Shown: positions 1-7,720 of the stretch, one piece after another
Layout of the letters: the number at the start of each line of letters is the position of its first letter
Numbering within the stretch: position 1 is the first letter of the stretch
Source of the DNA: Alphaproteobacteria bacterium
Lineage (GTDB): Bacteria; Pseudomonadota; Alphaproteobacteria; UBA8366; GCA-2717185
Length of the DNA: 33,587 nucleotides
Direction: 5' to 3'
NCBI GenBank assembly: GCA_021774435.1
Contig: JAJFJB010000241.1
Coordinates: 1-33,587, forward strand
Program-made: the position numbers and the translations under genes
The notes under the pieces: generated by a model
What the model was told of the DNA's origin: nothing
Seen by the model: only the letters and a program-made list of their open reading frames with translations
The model's database searches: none

Positions 1-110
1 GTACTAATTAATTTAATTTATAGAAAAGTGTACATTACTAAATATTTCGAAAATGATTTAATCAATTATTTGTTGTGAGGACAGGGTTTTGCGAGTGGAA
101 ATAACAATTG
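1..110. other. AT-rich intergenic leader
   Basis: These bases are strongly AT-rich (runs of taatt/aattt in the first 70 bases) and hold no gene that I can see. They form the upstream region of the following plus-strand gene. I could not pick a convincing -35/-10 pair or a strong ribosome binding site. A GTGAGGA stretch near 75-81 lies too far from the ATG at 111 to be a normal Shine-Dalgarno site. Confidence 0.5.
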
Positions 111-1124
111 ATGCGTGATCTTATCGTTCTCGGTGGCGAGATGCGTGCAGATGGGGCTCGCCTGCGGGAATGGCAGCATTTCCAGACCGCAATCGTCGTC
201 ATGGTGAAAATGCCGCAACGGGAGGCATCAGCGGTGCACCGTTATTCGTCGCCTTCATCGGTTTGTCCCGAATTTCCTTCGATCATCTACAAGGCCGGCT
301 CGTTAGAAGGAGACAGGCTGTTTTTGTGCACCCAGACCGAGTGCATGATCTACCGCTTGCCGGATTTTTCCGTGGAACATTATGTGTCATTACCGCTTTT
401 CAACGATCTTCATCATGTAACGCCGACTGCGCGCGATACCCTTCTTATTGCCGTCACAGGATTGGATCTTGTCGTTGAGATCGATTTTGCCGGCACCTTG
501 ATCAATGAGTGGGATGTTCTCGGCGCCGACACCTGGACCAAGTTCAGTAAAGATATCGATTACCGCAAGGTTCCCACAACCCAACCGCATTGCGCGCATC
601 CCAATTTTGTCTTCATGCTCGGCGATGAGATTTGGGTGACGCGTTGCGATCTCAAAGATGCGGTATGTTTGACAAACCGCAGTAAGAGAATCGATTTATC
701 CGGCACGCAATCACACCCTGTGGACATCGTGCATGACGGAATTCTGTATGGGAGTAGGCTTTATTTTACGGCAGTCGATGGAAACGTTCTGATTGTAGAT
801 ACGGCCTCTCGAGAAACGATCGAAGTCGTCGACCTGAAGGATATTGTGAAGAGCGATTACCCCCTCGGCTGGTGCCGCGGCATCAAGGTAGTCGACGACG
901 AGCGAGTGATTGTAGGCTTTAGCCGGCTACGGCGTACCAAACTGCATGACAAAGTGCGCTGGGCGAAAGCGCAGGTGAAGCGGGTGTCTGGTATGGCCAA
1001 CTACACCGATTCACTACCATCTCAGCCAACGCGAATTTCTTGCGTTAATTTGCGTACGCGGGAAATCGAGTGGGAGGTGCCTCTCGCGGATTGCGGGATC
1101 GACGCGGTGTTCTCGATTCTTTAA
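111..1124 (+). CDS. Hypothetical protein, probable beta-propeller fold
   Basis: The product is 337 aa with no signal peptide or membrane segment. I do not recognise a named family. The chain is rich in short beta-strand/turn units (VDGNVLIVDTASRETIEVVDL, RISCVNLRTREIEWEV), as in propeller proteins that read out a stored value. His-rich turns (NDLHHV, HCAHPNFVF, HPVDIVHDG) and WCRGIKVV recur at blade-like spacing and could be metal or ligand sites. A TTG at 108 is in frame immediately before the ATG at 111; I chose the ATG. The 5' part of the product reads as less conserved, so a later start is possible. Base composition is visibly more AT-rich than in the genes that follow, which hints at transfer. 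It is convergent with the exporter gene, 19 bases away. The fold is inferred, not shown. Confidence 0.6.
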   Translation: MRDLIVLGGEMRADGARLREWQHFQTAIVVMVKMPQREASAVHRYSSPSSVCPEFPSIIYKAGSLEGDRLFLCTQTECMIYRLPDFSVEHYVSLPLFNDLHHVTPTARDTLLIAVTGLDLVVEIDFAGTLINEWDVLGADTWTKFSKDIDYRKVPTTQPHCAHPNFVFMLGDEIWVTRCDLKDAVCLTNRSKRIDLSGTQSHPVDIVHDGILYGSRLYFTAVDGNVLIVDTASRETIEVVDLKDIVKSDYPLGWCRGIKVVDDERVIVGFSRLRRTKLHDKVRWAKAQVKRVSGMANYTDSLPSQPTRISCVNLRTREIEWEVPLADCGIDAVFSIL

Positions 1125-1143
1125 GCCGGGGTTGATGGGAACT

Positions 1144-2031
1144 CTAATGCGCACGGCTTTCCCGATATGCGACATAGACACCACTCGCGACGATGATTGC
1201 AGCGCCCGTCCAGGTCCAGAGGTCTGGGAAATCGCCGAAAATGGCGAAACCGAGCAAGGTGGCGCCGATCAACTCCCCATAGAGATAAGGCGCCACCGTA
1301 GACGCAGGCGCAAATTGAAGTGCCTTGATGACAAAGAATTGCGTAATGCCGCCCAGGCAGCCAACGATGCCGAACAGGAACCAGTGCAGGAGTTCCCTGG
1401 GGGCTTCGAAATAGAATGGCATCGCCGCGCTCATCGCGACCGCGGCGATCAAGGCCATATAGACGATTGAGGTTTCCGCCGGATCGTCATCGCCGATCTT
1501 GCGGGTCATGATCTGATAGATCGCGAACAGGGTGGCGGAACCGAAAGTCAGGATGGCACCGAACTGCATGCCGCCGAGCCCGGGGCGGATGATAAGCAGT
1601 GCGCCGGCGAAGCCGAGAACGACCGCCGCCCAACGGCGTGGACCGACTTGTTCGCCAAGAAAAGGCACCGACAGTGCCGTTACCATCAACGGTGCGGTAA
1701 ACATGATCGCCGAAGAGGTTGGCAGGGATATCGTCGCCAGAGCCACGATGAATAGTCCGTTCGACGCGAACATGACGGCAGAGCGGCCAAACTGCATGGC
1801 CGGCCGCGTCGTGGCGAACAGCCGCCAGCCGAAGCGCGGCCAGAAGATTGCGATCATAAAGAGGAAATGGCCCGTGAAACGCGCCCAGACAACTTGCGGT
1901 AAGGGATAATCCGCGACCAGATATTTCGCGATCGAGTTCATCATGGGCATGATGGTGATCGCGATGCACATGAACAGGATGCCGCGCATGACATTCTGTT
2001 GAGTGGCCGCACCGGTGCGGGTGTCGTTCAT
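1144..2031 (-). CDS. DMT-superfamily (EamA) transporter
   Basis: The 295-aa product is an integral inner-membrane protein with about ten hydrophobic helices, the usual size and two-repeat layout of EamA/RhaT drug-metabolite transporters. It opens after a short polar N-terminus with GILFMCIAITIMPMMNSIAKYL, the typical first helix followed by a basic residue. The repeat linker RKIGDDDPAETSIVY falls in the middle, and the second EamA repeat ends with GAAIIVASGVYVAYRE. The likely role is efflux or uptake of a small metabolite; the substrate is unknown. An in-frame TTG lies 12 codons upstream at 2067, but the ATG at 2031 gives the conventional N-terminus. It is divergent from the amidohydrolase-Mo enzyme operon across a 131-base gap, so it may export or import a compound linked to that pathway (inference). 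Confidence 0.88.
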   Translation of the reverse strand: MNDTRTGAATQQNVMRGILFMCIAITIMPMMNSIAKYLVADYPLPQVVWARFTGHFLFMIAIFWPRFGWRLFATTRPAMQFGRSAVMFASNGLFIVALATISLPTSSAIMFTAPLMVTALSVPFLGEQVGPRRWAAVVLGFAGALLIIRPGLGGMQFGAILTFGSATLFAIYQIMTRKIGDDDPAETSIVYMALIAAVAMSAAMPFYFEAPRELLHWFLFGIVGCLGGITQFFVIKALQFAPASTVAPYLYGELIGATLLGFAIFGDFPDLWTWTGAAIIVASGVYVAYRESRAH

Positions 2032-2162
2032 CGATGCTGTGGTAGTCGCGGCGGCAGCCTCGCGCAAGAGTAATCGCCGACAATGTCGCTACGGCTTTCC
2101 AAGGGTCCAGCCATTGGTTTAAGGTTCCGCTTCGCTTTACGCCGCTGAAAGGGGTTTGGGAA

Positions 2163-3440
2163 ATGCAACCGAAATTCGATCTAGTGCTGAAGGGCGGCCA
2201 CGTCATCGACCCTACCCAGAATTTGGATGGCACTTACGACGTCGCCGTTGCGGGCGGAAAAATCGCCGCGGTCCAATCGAACATCGCCGACAATGAGGCG
2301 GTGGAAGCGGTCGATGTCTCTGGAGACGTCGTTATCGCAGGCATGATCGACACCCACGCTCATGTTTATCAACATGTCGGTGGCAGGTTTGGCCTCAATC
2401 CGGATATGGTCGGTGTCCACTCCGGCGTGACGACGCTCGTCGATCAGGGCGGACCCAGTTGTATGACGTTTGCCGGCTTCCGCCATTACATTTGCGAACG
2501 GGCTGAAAGCCACGTCGTCGCCTTTATCTCCGCCTATGTCGTGGGCGGACTCGAAGGTCATTACTATCCCGATCTCTATAATCCCAAGGGCGTCGACGTG
2601 TACAGCACGGTGCGTGCCATCAACGCCAATCGCGACCTGGTCAAAGGGATCAAGGCGCACGCCGAAATCGGCGGCTATACGCGCTGGGGCAATGAGGTCA
2701 TGAAATTGGCCAAGCAGATCGGCACCGAGGCCGAGCTGCCGGTCTATGTGCATCTCGGCCAGCTCTGGCCGTTACCCGAAGGCGCGGGCGACGGCGTTGA
2801 TCCGGACACGATCGTGCCGGATATGGTGGCGCTGCTTGGGCCGGGCGATATTCTGGCCCATCCCTTCACTCGGCACCCTGGCGGCTTTGTCGGAACCAAT
2901 GGCGAGTTGCACCCGGCGGTCCGCGATGCGATCGATCGCGGCATCAAGGTCGATATCGGACACGGGTCGCATTTCAGCTTCGATATGGCGCGCCGGGTTC
3001 TCGATGCCGGTGTCCGGCCCGATACGCTGGGCGCGGATATGCACGGCTACAACACCAAGGTGCCGCCGCCGCCGGGCACGCCTGAAAAACATTCAGACGA
3101 AGAGGAAAATCACCTGTTTGCCGGCGGTGAGCGATTCAGCTTGGCCTTCGGCATGACCGAATTGCTCGCGCTTGGCCTCTCGCTGCCGGAAATCGTGCCC
3201 ATGGTGACGTCGAACTGTGCCGACATGCTTAAGATGGGTGGCGAAATCGGGACGCTGAAATCCGGAACGGTTGCGGATGTTAGTGTCTTGTCCGACCAAA
3301 GCGGTAAATGGGTGCTGCGTGATAATGAAGGGACGGAAGTCACGGCTGAAAGGTCCTTGCGGCCGAAATTCTGCCTTCGCGAGGGTAAACGGTTTGACGC
3401 GGATGCACTGATCCTGCCTGAACTAGACGCGGCGGCCTAG
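2163..3440 (+). CDS. Cyclic amidohydrolase (amidohydrolase/deacetylase family)
   Basis: A 425-aa metal-dependent hydrolase of the amidohydrolase superfamily, resembling the COG3964 group of dihydroorotase-like proteins. The N-terminal beta-sandwich (DLVLKGGHVIDPTQNLDG) is followed by the metal motif HTHAHVY (H65, H67). K164 in GIKAHAEIGG is a candidate carbamylated bridging lysine. Later metal or substrate histidines are in VYVHLGQ, LAHPFTRH and DIGHGSHF, and the final aspartate is in GADMHGYN. A C-terminal beta-sandwich return (GTLKSGTVADVSVLSDQSGKW) completes the fold. It should open a cyclic amide or remove an acyl group; members of this group hydrolyse varied substrates, so none is assigned. 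It is the first gene of a six-gene operon; the next start codon is only four bases after its stop. The ATG at 2163 follows an AAAGGGG stretch about ten bases upstream. Confidence 0.88.
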   Translation: MQPKFDLVLKGGHVIDPTQNLDGTYDVAVAGGKIAAVQSNIADNEAVEAVDVSGDVVIAGMIDTHAHVYQHVGGRFGLNPDMVGVHSGVTTLVDQGGPSCMTFAGFRHYICERAESHVVAFISAYVVGGLEGHYYPDLYNPKGVDVYSTVRAINANRDLVKGIKAHAEIGGYTRWGNEVMKLAKQIGTEAELPVYVHLGQLWPLPEGAGDGVDPDTIVPDMVALLGPGDILAHPFTRHPGGFVGTNGELHPAVRDAIDRGIKVDIGHGSHFSFDMARRVLDAGVRPDTLGADMHGYNTKVPPPPGTPEKHSDEEENHLFAGGERFSLAFGMTELLALGLSLPEIVPMVTSNCADMLKMGGEIGTLKSGTVADVSVLSDQSGKWVLRDNEGTEVTAERSLRPKFCLREGKRFDADALILPELDAAA

Positions 3441-3444
3441 CCAC

Positions 3445-5790
3445 GTGCCAGATGGACTAGAAGCAACCGGCGTCGGCGCACGGGTTCCGCGCCGCGAGGA
3501 CGACCGCTATATGCGCGGCCGCGGTCAGTATATCGGCGACATTAAACTCGCCGGGATGAAGGATGTGGCGTTTTTGCGCAGTCCCGTCGCCCATGGCCAT
3601 ATTCGCGGGATCCAGGTTCCGGAAGAACTGCGGCCGCGGGTTACGATTGCATCCGATATGGTCGGCGTGAAGGCGATTCGGGCTGTGACCGCCTTGCCGG
3701 GCTTCAAACCCTCCGAGCAACCGGCGTTGGCCGACGGCAAGGTGCGCTATGTCGGCGAACTGGTTGCGATGTGTCTGGCGGGAAGCCGCGCCGAGGCCGA
3801 GGACATCGCGCAAGCGATTGCCGTGGACTTCGACGAACTGCCGGCGGTGCACGACATGCTTCAGGCGCGCGACAGCGATGCGCCGCTTTTGCATGAACAA
3901 TGGGGCGACAACGTTTTTCTCAAATCAGTCGTCGACGATCCGAAATTTGACGCAACGGCGGGAAAAGCCACGGTGCGGGTGACCCGCACATTCCGCACGG
4001 CGCGCCAATGCATGGCGCCGATCGAAGGACGGGGTGTCGTCGCGCAGTGGGATAGCCGTTTGGAGCAGCTTGTCGTCCACAGCGCCACGCAGATGCCGCA
4101 TATCGTGCGTACGGGATTGTCTGACTGCCTCGGCATCGATCACGGCAAAATCCGGGTTATCGCGCCTGATGTCGGCGGTGGTTTCGGTTATAAGGGAATC
4201 CTGTTACCCGAAGAAGTCGCAATCTGCTGGCTGGCGATGCAAACACGCCACCCGGTCCGGTGGCTGGAAGATCGCCGCGAGCAGTTGAGCGCAAATGCGA
4301 ATTGCCGCGAACATCACTATGTGGTGACGGCACATGCCGACGATCGTGGCCGCCTGTTGGCGATGGAGGCCAAGGCGCATGTCGATTCAGGCGCCTATTC
4401 CGCCTACCCGTTTTCCGCCTGCCTTGAAGCGGCGCAAGTCGGCAGTATCTTGCCCGGCCCGTACGATTTCGAGGGATTCCGCTGTACGACCTGGTCGAGT
4501 GCGACGAACAAGCCGCCGATCTTGCCCTATCGGGGTGTGGCGCGTACGGGCGTGTGTTTCGCCATGGAATTGATGATGGATGCGATAGCGCGCGAAGTTG
4601 GGCGTGAGCCGCATGAGGTCCGGCAGCTTAATCTGGTTCCTGCGTCGGCGATGCCGTTCGACAATATTACGGCCAAGCATTTCGACAGCGGCGACTATCC
4701 CGAATGTCTGCGCCGTGCTGTCGAGGCGATCGACATTCCTAGCATTCGAGCCCGTCAGGCAAAAGGTGAGGCGGACGGTCGTCTGATCGGTGTTGGGCTC
4801 TCGATCTTTTGCGAGCAGGGCGCGCATGGAACCTCCGTCTATTCCGGTTGGGGAATCCCGATGGTGCCGGGGCATGAGCAATGCAGCGCGCGGCTGTCAC
4901 CCGACGGGGAACTGGAACTCCGTATCGGTGCGCATAGTCATGGCCAGGGGCTGGAGACGACCTTGGCGCAAGTCGCCAACGAAGTTCTGGGCATCGATAT
5001 CGACGCGGTGAAGCTGGTGCATGGCGATACGCAATACACGCCTTATTCGACCGGGACCTGGGGGTCGCGTTGCATGGTCATGTCCGGCGGTGCTGTGGCG
5101 CGTGCCTGTCAGGCGCTGGGTGAGCGCGCGGCACAGATTGGTGCGTCGTTGCTACAAACCGATGCGGCGTCGGTGCGGATCGAAAACGGGCAGGTCGTGG
5201 CGCCGGGGGGTGCGGTGAGCCTCGCCGAGATCGCACGGGTCTGGTATCTGAAACCGCAGGACCTACCGCCGGACGTCGATCCGGCGGGTCTTGAGGTGAC
5301 TGTCGGGTACAAGCCCGAACGCGACACCGGGACGTTCAGCTATGCCGCGCATGCGGCCCTGGTCGCCGTCGATCCGGAGCTCGGCCATGTCGAAATTCTC
5401 GATTACGCAATTGTCGAGGACGGTGGCGTTCTGGTCAATCCGATGATCGTCGATGGGCAGGTCAGCGGGGGAGTTGCGCAGGGGATTGGTACGGCGCTCT
5501 ACGAAGAAATGCCGTTCGACAGCCAGGGACAACCTTTGGCGTCGACCTTGGCGGATTATCTGCTGCCGGGCGCGGTGGAAGTGCCCGACCTGCGTATCCT
5601 GCATATGGAATCGCCTTCGCCTTATACCGAGTTCGGGCAGAAGGGGATCGGCGAAAGTGGCGCCATAGGTCCACCCGCAGCGATCGGGAATGCGATCAAT
5701 GATGCGCTGAAAGATATGGGGGTCGAGGTCGACGCGTTACCGATTACGCCGCGTCGGTTGCTTGCCTTGATCCAGGCGGCTGCGAAATGA
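3445..5790 (+). CDS. Mo-hydroxylase large subunit (xanthine dehydrogenase / CoxL family)
   Basis: The 781-aa catalytic subunit binds molybdenum-molybdopterin-cytosine dinucleotide and hydroxylates or oxidises an organic substrate, passing electrons to the 2Fe-2S and FAD partners encoded next. The chain begins with VGARVPRREDDRYMRGRGQYIGDI, the usual start of the alpha/beta hammerhead domain. It has the cofactor loop GGGFGYKG (about residues 244-251), the active-site segment PYRGVAR (361-367) and the universal catalytic glutamate in KGIGESGA (E737). The segment PYRGVAR is not the AYxCSFR loop of true form I CO dehydrogenase, so a CO-oxidising role is not supported. The start is GTG at 3445; it fits both the family N-terminus and the four-base spacing to the previous gene. 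The stop overlaps the next ATG by four bases. Substrate unknown, but the amidohydrolase and IorAB partners suggest an N-containing or oxo-acid route. Confidence 0.92.
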   Translation: MPDGLEATGVGARVPRREDDRYMRGRGQYIGDIKLAGMKDVAFLRSPVAHGHIRGIQVPEELRPRVTIASDMVGVKAIRAVTALPGFKPSEQPALADGKVRYVGELVAMCLAGSRAEAEDIAQAIAVDFDELPAVHDMLQARDSDAPLLHEQWGDNVFLKSVVDDPKFDATAGKATVRVTRTFRTARQCMAPIEGRGVVAQWDSRLEQLVVHSATQMPHIVRTGLSDCLGIDHGKIRVIAPDVGGGFGYKGILLPEEVAICWLAMQTRHPVRWLEDRREQLSANANCREHHYVVTAHADDRGRLLAMEAKAHVDSGAYSAYPFSACLEAAQVGSILPGPYDFEGFRCTTWSSATNKPPILPYRGVARTGVCFAMELMMDAIAREVGREPHEVRQLNLVPASAMPFDNITAKHFDSGDYPECLRRAVEAIDIPSIRARQAKGEADGRLIGVGLSIFCEQGAHGTSVYSGWGIPMVPGHEQCSARLSPDGELELRIGAHSHGQGLETTLAQVANEVLGIDIDAVKLVHGDTQYTPYSTGTWGSRCMVMSGGAVARACQALGERAAQIGASLLQTDAASVRIENGQVVAPGGAVSLAEIARVWYLKPQDLPPDVDPAGLEVTVGYKPERDTGTFSYAAHAALVAVDPELGHVEILDYAIVEDGGVLVNPMIVDGQVSGGVAQGIGTALYEEMPFDSQGQPLASTLADYLLPGAVEVPDLRILHMESPSPYTEFGQKGIGESGAIGPPAAIGNAINDALKDMGVEVDALPITPRRLLALIQAAAK

Positions 5791-6590
5791 AACCGGTCGA
5801 TTTCGATTATGAATGCCCTGGGGATTTGGATAGCGCTCTGGCGTTGATGTCCGATGCAGGACCGTCTGGCCGGGTACTGGCTGGGGGTCAATCGCTTGGA
5901 CCCATGCTGAATTTACGGCTGGCGCAGCCGGCGTTACTGGTGGACATCACGGCAATTCCGGAATTGAAGGCTGTGGAACCGGAAGGCGATGGATTGTTGA
6001 TTGGGGCCTGCGTTACGCATGCGGCCATAGAGGATGGCGCGATTGCAGACGTGACAAATGGCACGCTGGCCTCTGTTGCAGGTGGTATCGCCTATCGTGC
6101 AGTGCGGAACCGGGGCACGATCGGTGGCAGTCTCGCACATGCTGACCCGGCAGCGGACTGGATCTCATGTCTGTCCACGCTCGGTGCTGAAGCGGTGATT
6201 GCCGGTGCCGCAGGCGAGCGCCGAGTCTCGGTCGGTGAATTCATGGATGGCGCCTTCGAAACGGTTCTCGGGGTTGGCGAAATATTGCGGGGCGTCGTTG
6301 TTCCGAAACTCTCGTCGACGGCACGTTGGGGGTATTACAAATTCTGCCGCAAGGCTGGCGATTTCGCCGAAGCGATTGGTGCAGTTCTGCATGATCCGGA
6401 GCGTAATGTGGCGCGAACGGTACTGGGTGCGACCAATGCGCGGCCCATCGTCATCGATGGTCCTTACGAGGATGACGCCGTGCGAACCTCAATCGATACC
6501 TTGGGCAGCGATATCGATTCCTACGACCGTCAGGTCCATTTCGTGACCGCGAAGCGCGCCGCGATGATCGCGGGCGTGCGTGCCGCATGA
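5787..6590 (+). CDS. Mo-hydroxylase FAD-binding subunit (CoxM family)
   Basis: The 267-aa middle subunit of the Mo-hydroxylase carries FAD and passes electrons from the 2Fe-2S clusters to the final acceptor. The FAD-contact loop AGGQSLGPMLNLRLAQP lies near residues 32-48, and the second flavin motif TIGGSLAHADPAADW lies near 111-125, both standard for this family. There is no cysteine-rich insertion, unlike the second FAD subunit in this window. ATG at 5787 overlaps the large-subunit stop (ATGA), and its own stop overlaps the next ATG in the same way, so the three subunits are translationally coupled. Length is normal for CoxM-type proteins, slightly short. Confidence 0.93.
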   Translation: MKPVDFDYECPGDLDSALALMSDAGPSGRVLAGGQSLGPMLNLRLAQPALLVDITAIPELKAVEPEGDGLLIGACVTHAAIEDGAIADVTNGTLASVAGGIAYRAVRNRGTIGGSLAHADPAADWISCLSTLGAEAVIAGAAGERRVSVGEFMDGAFETVLGVGEILRGVVVPKLSSTARWGYYKFCRKAGDFAEAIGAVLHDPERNVARTVLGATNARPIVIDGPYEDDAVRTSIDTLGSDIDSYDRQVHFVTAKRAAMIAGVRAA

Positions 6591-7678
6591 AACCGATTTC
6601 CCTAACCGTCAATGGCGAGGCCGTGACAGCAAATGTCGCGCCACGTACCAGCCTGGCGGATTTCCTACGCGAAGAGTTGCTGCTGACGGGCGCGCATCTG
6701 GGTTGCGAACAGGGGGTGTGCGGTGCGTGCACGGTGATGATCGATGGCGCACCGGCACGCTCCTGTATTGCGCTGGCCGTCACTTGTACTGGCGCCGACG
6801 TGCGGACCATCGAAGCGTTTGACGACGACCCGCGCATGGGTCAACTGCGCGCCGCCTTCACGCGGGAGCACGCTTTGCAATGCGGCTATTGCACGCCGGG
6901 CATGCTGATATCGTCCTACGACATCGTAAATCGGTTGCCCGAGGCCGATGAGGCCCGTGTCCGTGAAGAGCTTAGCGGCAATCTGTGCCGATGCACCGGC
7001 TATGTCGGCATTGTGCGGGCGGTCCGGAGCTGTCTAGGCGAAGCGCCGCCTACGATGCAGGTTGAACCGGCGTTCAAGGTCGAGCGCGATATTGCGGCCC
7101 CGCAAGCCGCCCCTTCGGCGGTGGGCATGCCGTCCGATGCGGCGAAATTGCAGCAATCCTTCACCGTGGCCCATCCGGCGGACGCGGTCTGGGCGGTGTT
7201 CCAGGACATAGAAGCGGTGGCGGCCTGCATGCCGGGTGTTTCCTTGACCGTACCGCCCTCCAACGGACACGTGGAAGGGCAGGTGGCGGTCAAGCTTGGC
7301 CCCATCGCCGCGGCCTTTGCGGGCACGGCACAGGTCGATCTTGACGATGCGCGCCGACGCGGTGTTGTCTCCGGACAAGGGCGCGACGGTGGTAGCGGTT
7401 CCAGTGTTCGCGGCGAAGTCGCCTTCACCGTGGCGGATGGCGCAGACGGCAAGACCCAGGTCGATGTGACGGTTGCTTATGCCTTGACCGGTGCGTTGGG
7501 GCAGTTCGCACGCGGCGGGATCGTCAACGATCTTGCATCGCGCCTGACGGCCGACTTCGCGAATAATCTGCAGGCCCGGCTCGAAGGGCGGGAAGCGGAG
7601 AAGACGGAAATTGCAGGCGGCTCCCTGTTTTTCTCGATGCTCTGGTCTTTCATCAAACGGCTTGTTGGCCGGGCATGA
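6587..7678 (+). CDS. Mo-hydroxylase 2Fe-2S subunit fused to a CoxG-like (SRPBCC) domain
   Basis: The 363-aa product has two parts. Residues 1-150 are a classical CoxS-type small subunit. A plant-ferredoxin cluster is bound by C40, C45, C48 and C60 (CEQGVCGAC...C), and a second cluster by C99, C102, C134 and C136 (CGYC...CRC). After an Ala/Pro-rich linker (about 151-184), residues 185-335 match the CoxG/SRPBCC fold (ADAVWAVFQDIEAVAACMPG, VKLGPIAAAFAGTAQVDL, TGALGQFARGGIVNDLA). A hydrophobic/basic tail, FFSMLWSFIKRLVGRA, could dock on the membrane. CoxG proteins are known as separate partners of CO dehydrogenase at the membrane/quinone interface. The fusion suggests the enzyme carries its own membrane or quinone adaptor (inference). 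ATGA overlap with the FAD subunit. The fusion is in one uninterrupted frame, so it is not a sequencing join of two genes. Confidence 0.9.
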   Translation: MKPISLTVNGEAVTANVAPRTSLADFLREELLLTGAHLGCEQGVCGACTVMIDGAPARSCIALAVTCTGADVRTIEAFDDDPRMGQLRAAFTREHALQCGYCTPGMLISSYDIVNRLPEADEARVREELSGNLCRCTGYVGIVRAVRSCLGEAPPTMQVEPAFKVERDIAAPQAAPSAVGMPSDAAKLQQSFTVAHPADAVWAVFQDIEAVAACMPGVSLTVPPSNGHVEGQVAVKLGPIAAAFAGTAQVDLDDARRRGVVSGQGRDGGSGSSVRGEVAFTVADGADGKTQVDVTVAYALTGALGQFARGGIVNDLASRLTADFANNLQARLEGREAEKTEIAGGSLFFSMLWSFIKRLVGRA

Positions 7679-7708
7679 TCCGCTAAACTCCGTCCCAGCC
7701 GCGAGATT

Positions 7709-7714
7709 GGGAGA
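7709..7714 (+). promoter_or_regulatory. Ribosome binding site deciding the iorA start
   Basis: The hexamer GGGAGA ends six bases before the ATG at 7721. A GTG lies in frame directly upstream at 7718, but the spacing favours the ATG. Confidence 0.5.
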
Positions 7715-7720
7715 AGTGTG

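Noticed and set aside
3445-7678. Calling the first Mo enzyme an aerobic CO dehydrogenase
   Set aside because: The active-site segment is PYRGVAR, not AYxCSFR. CoxG resemblance alone is not enough.
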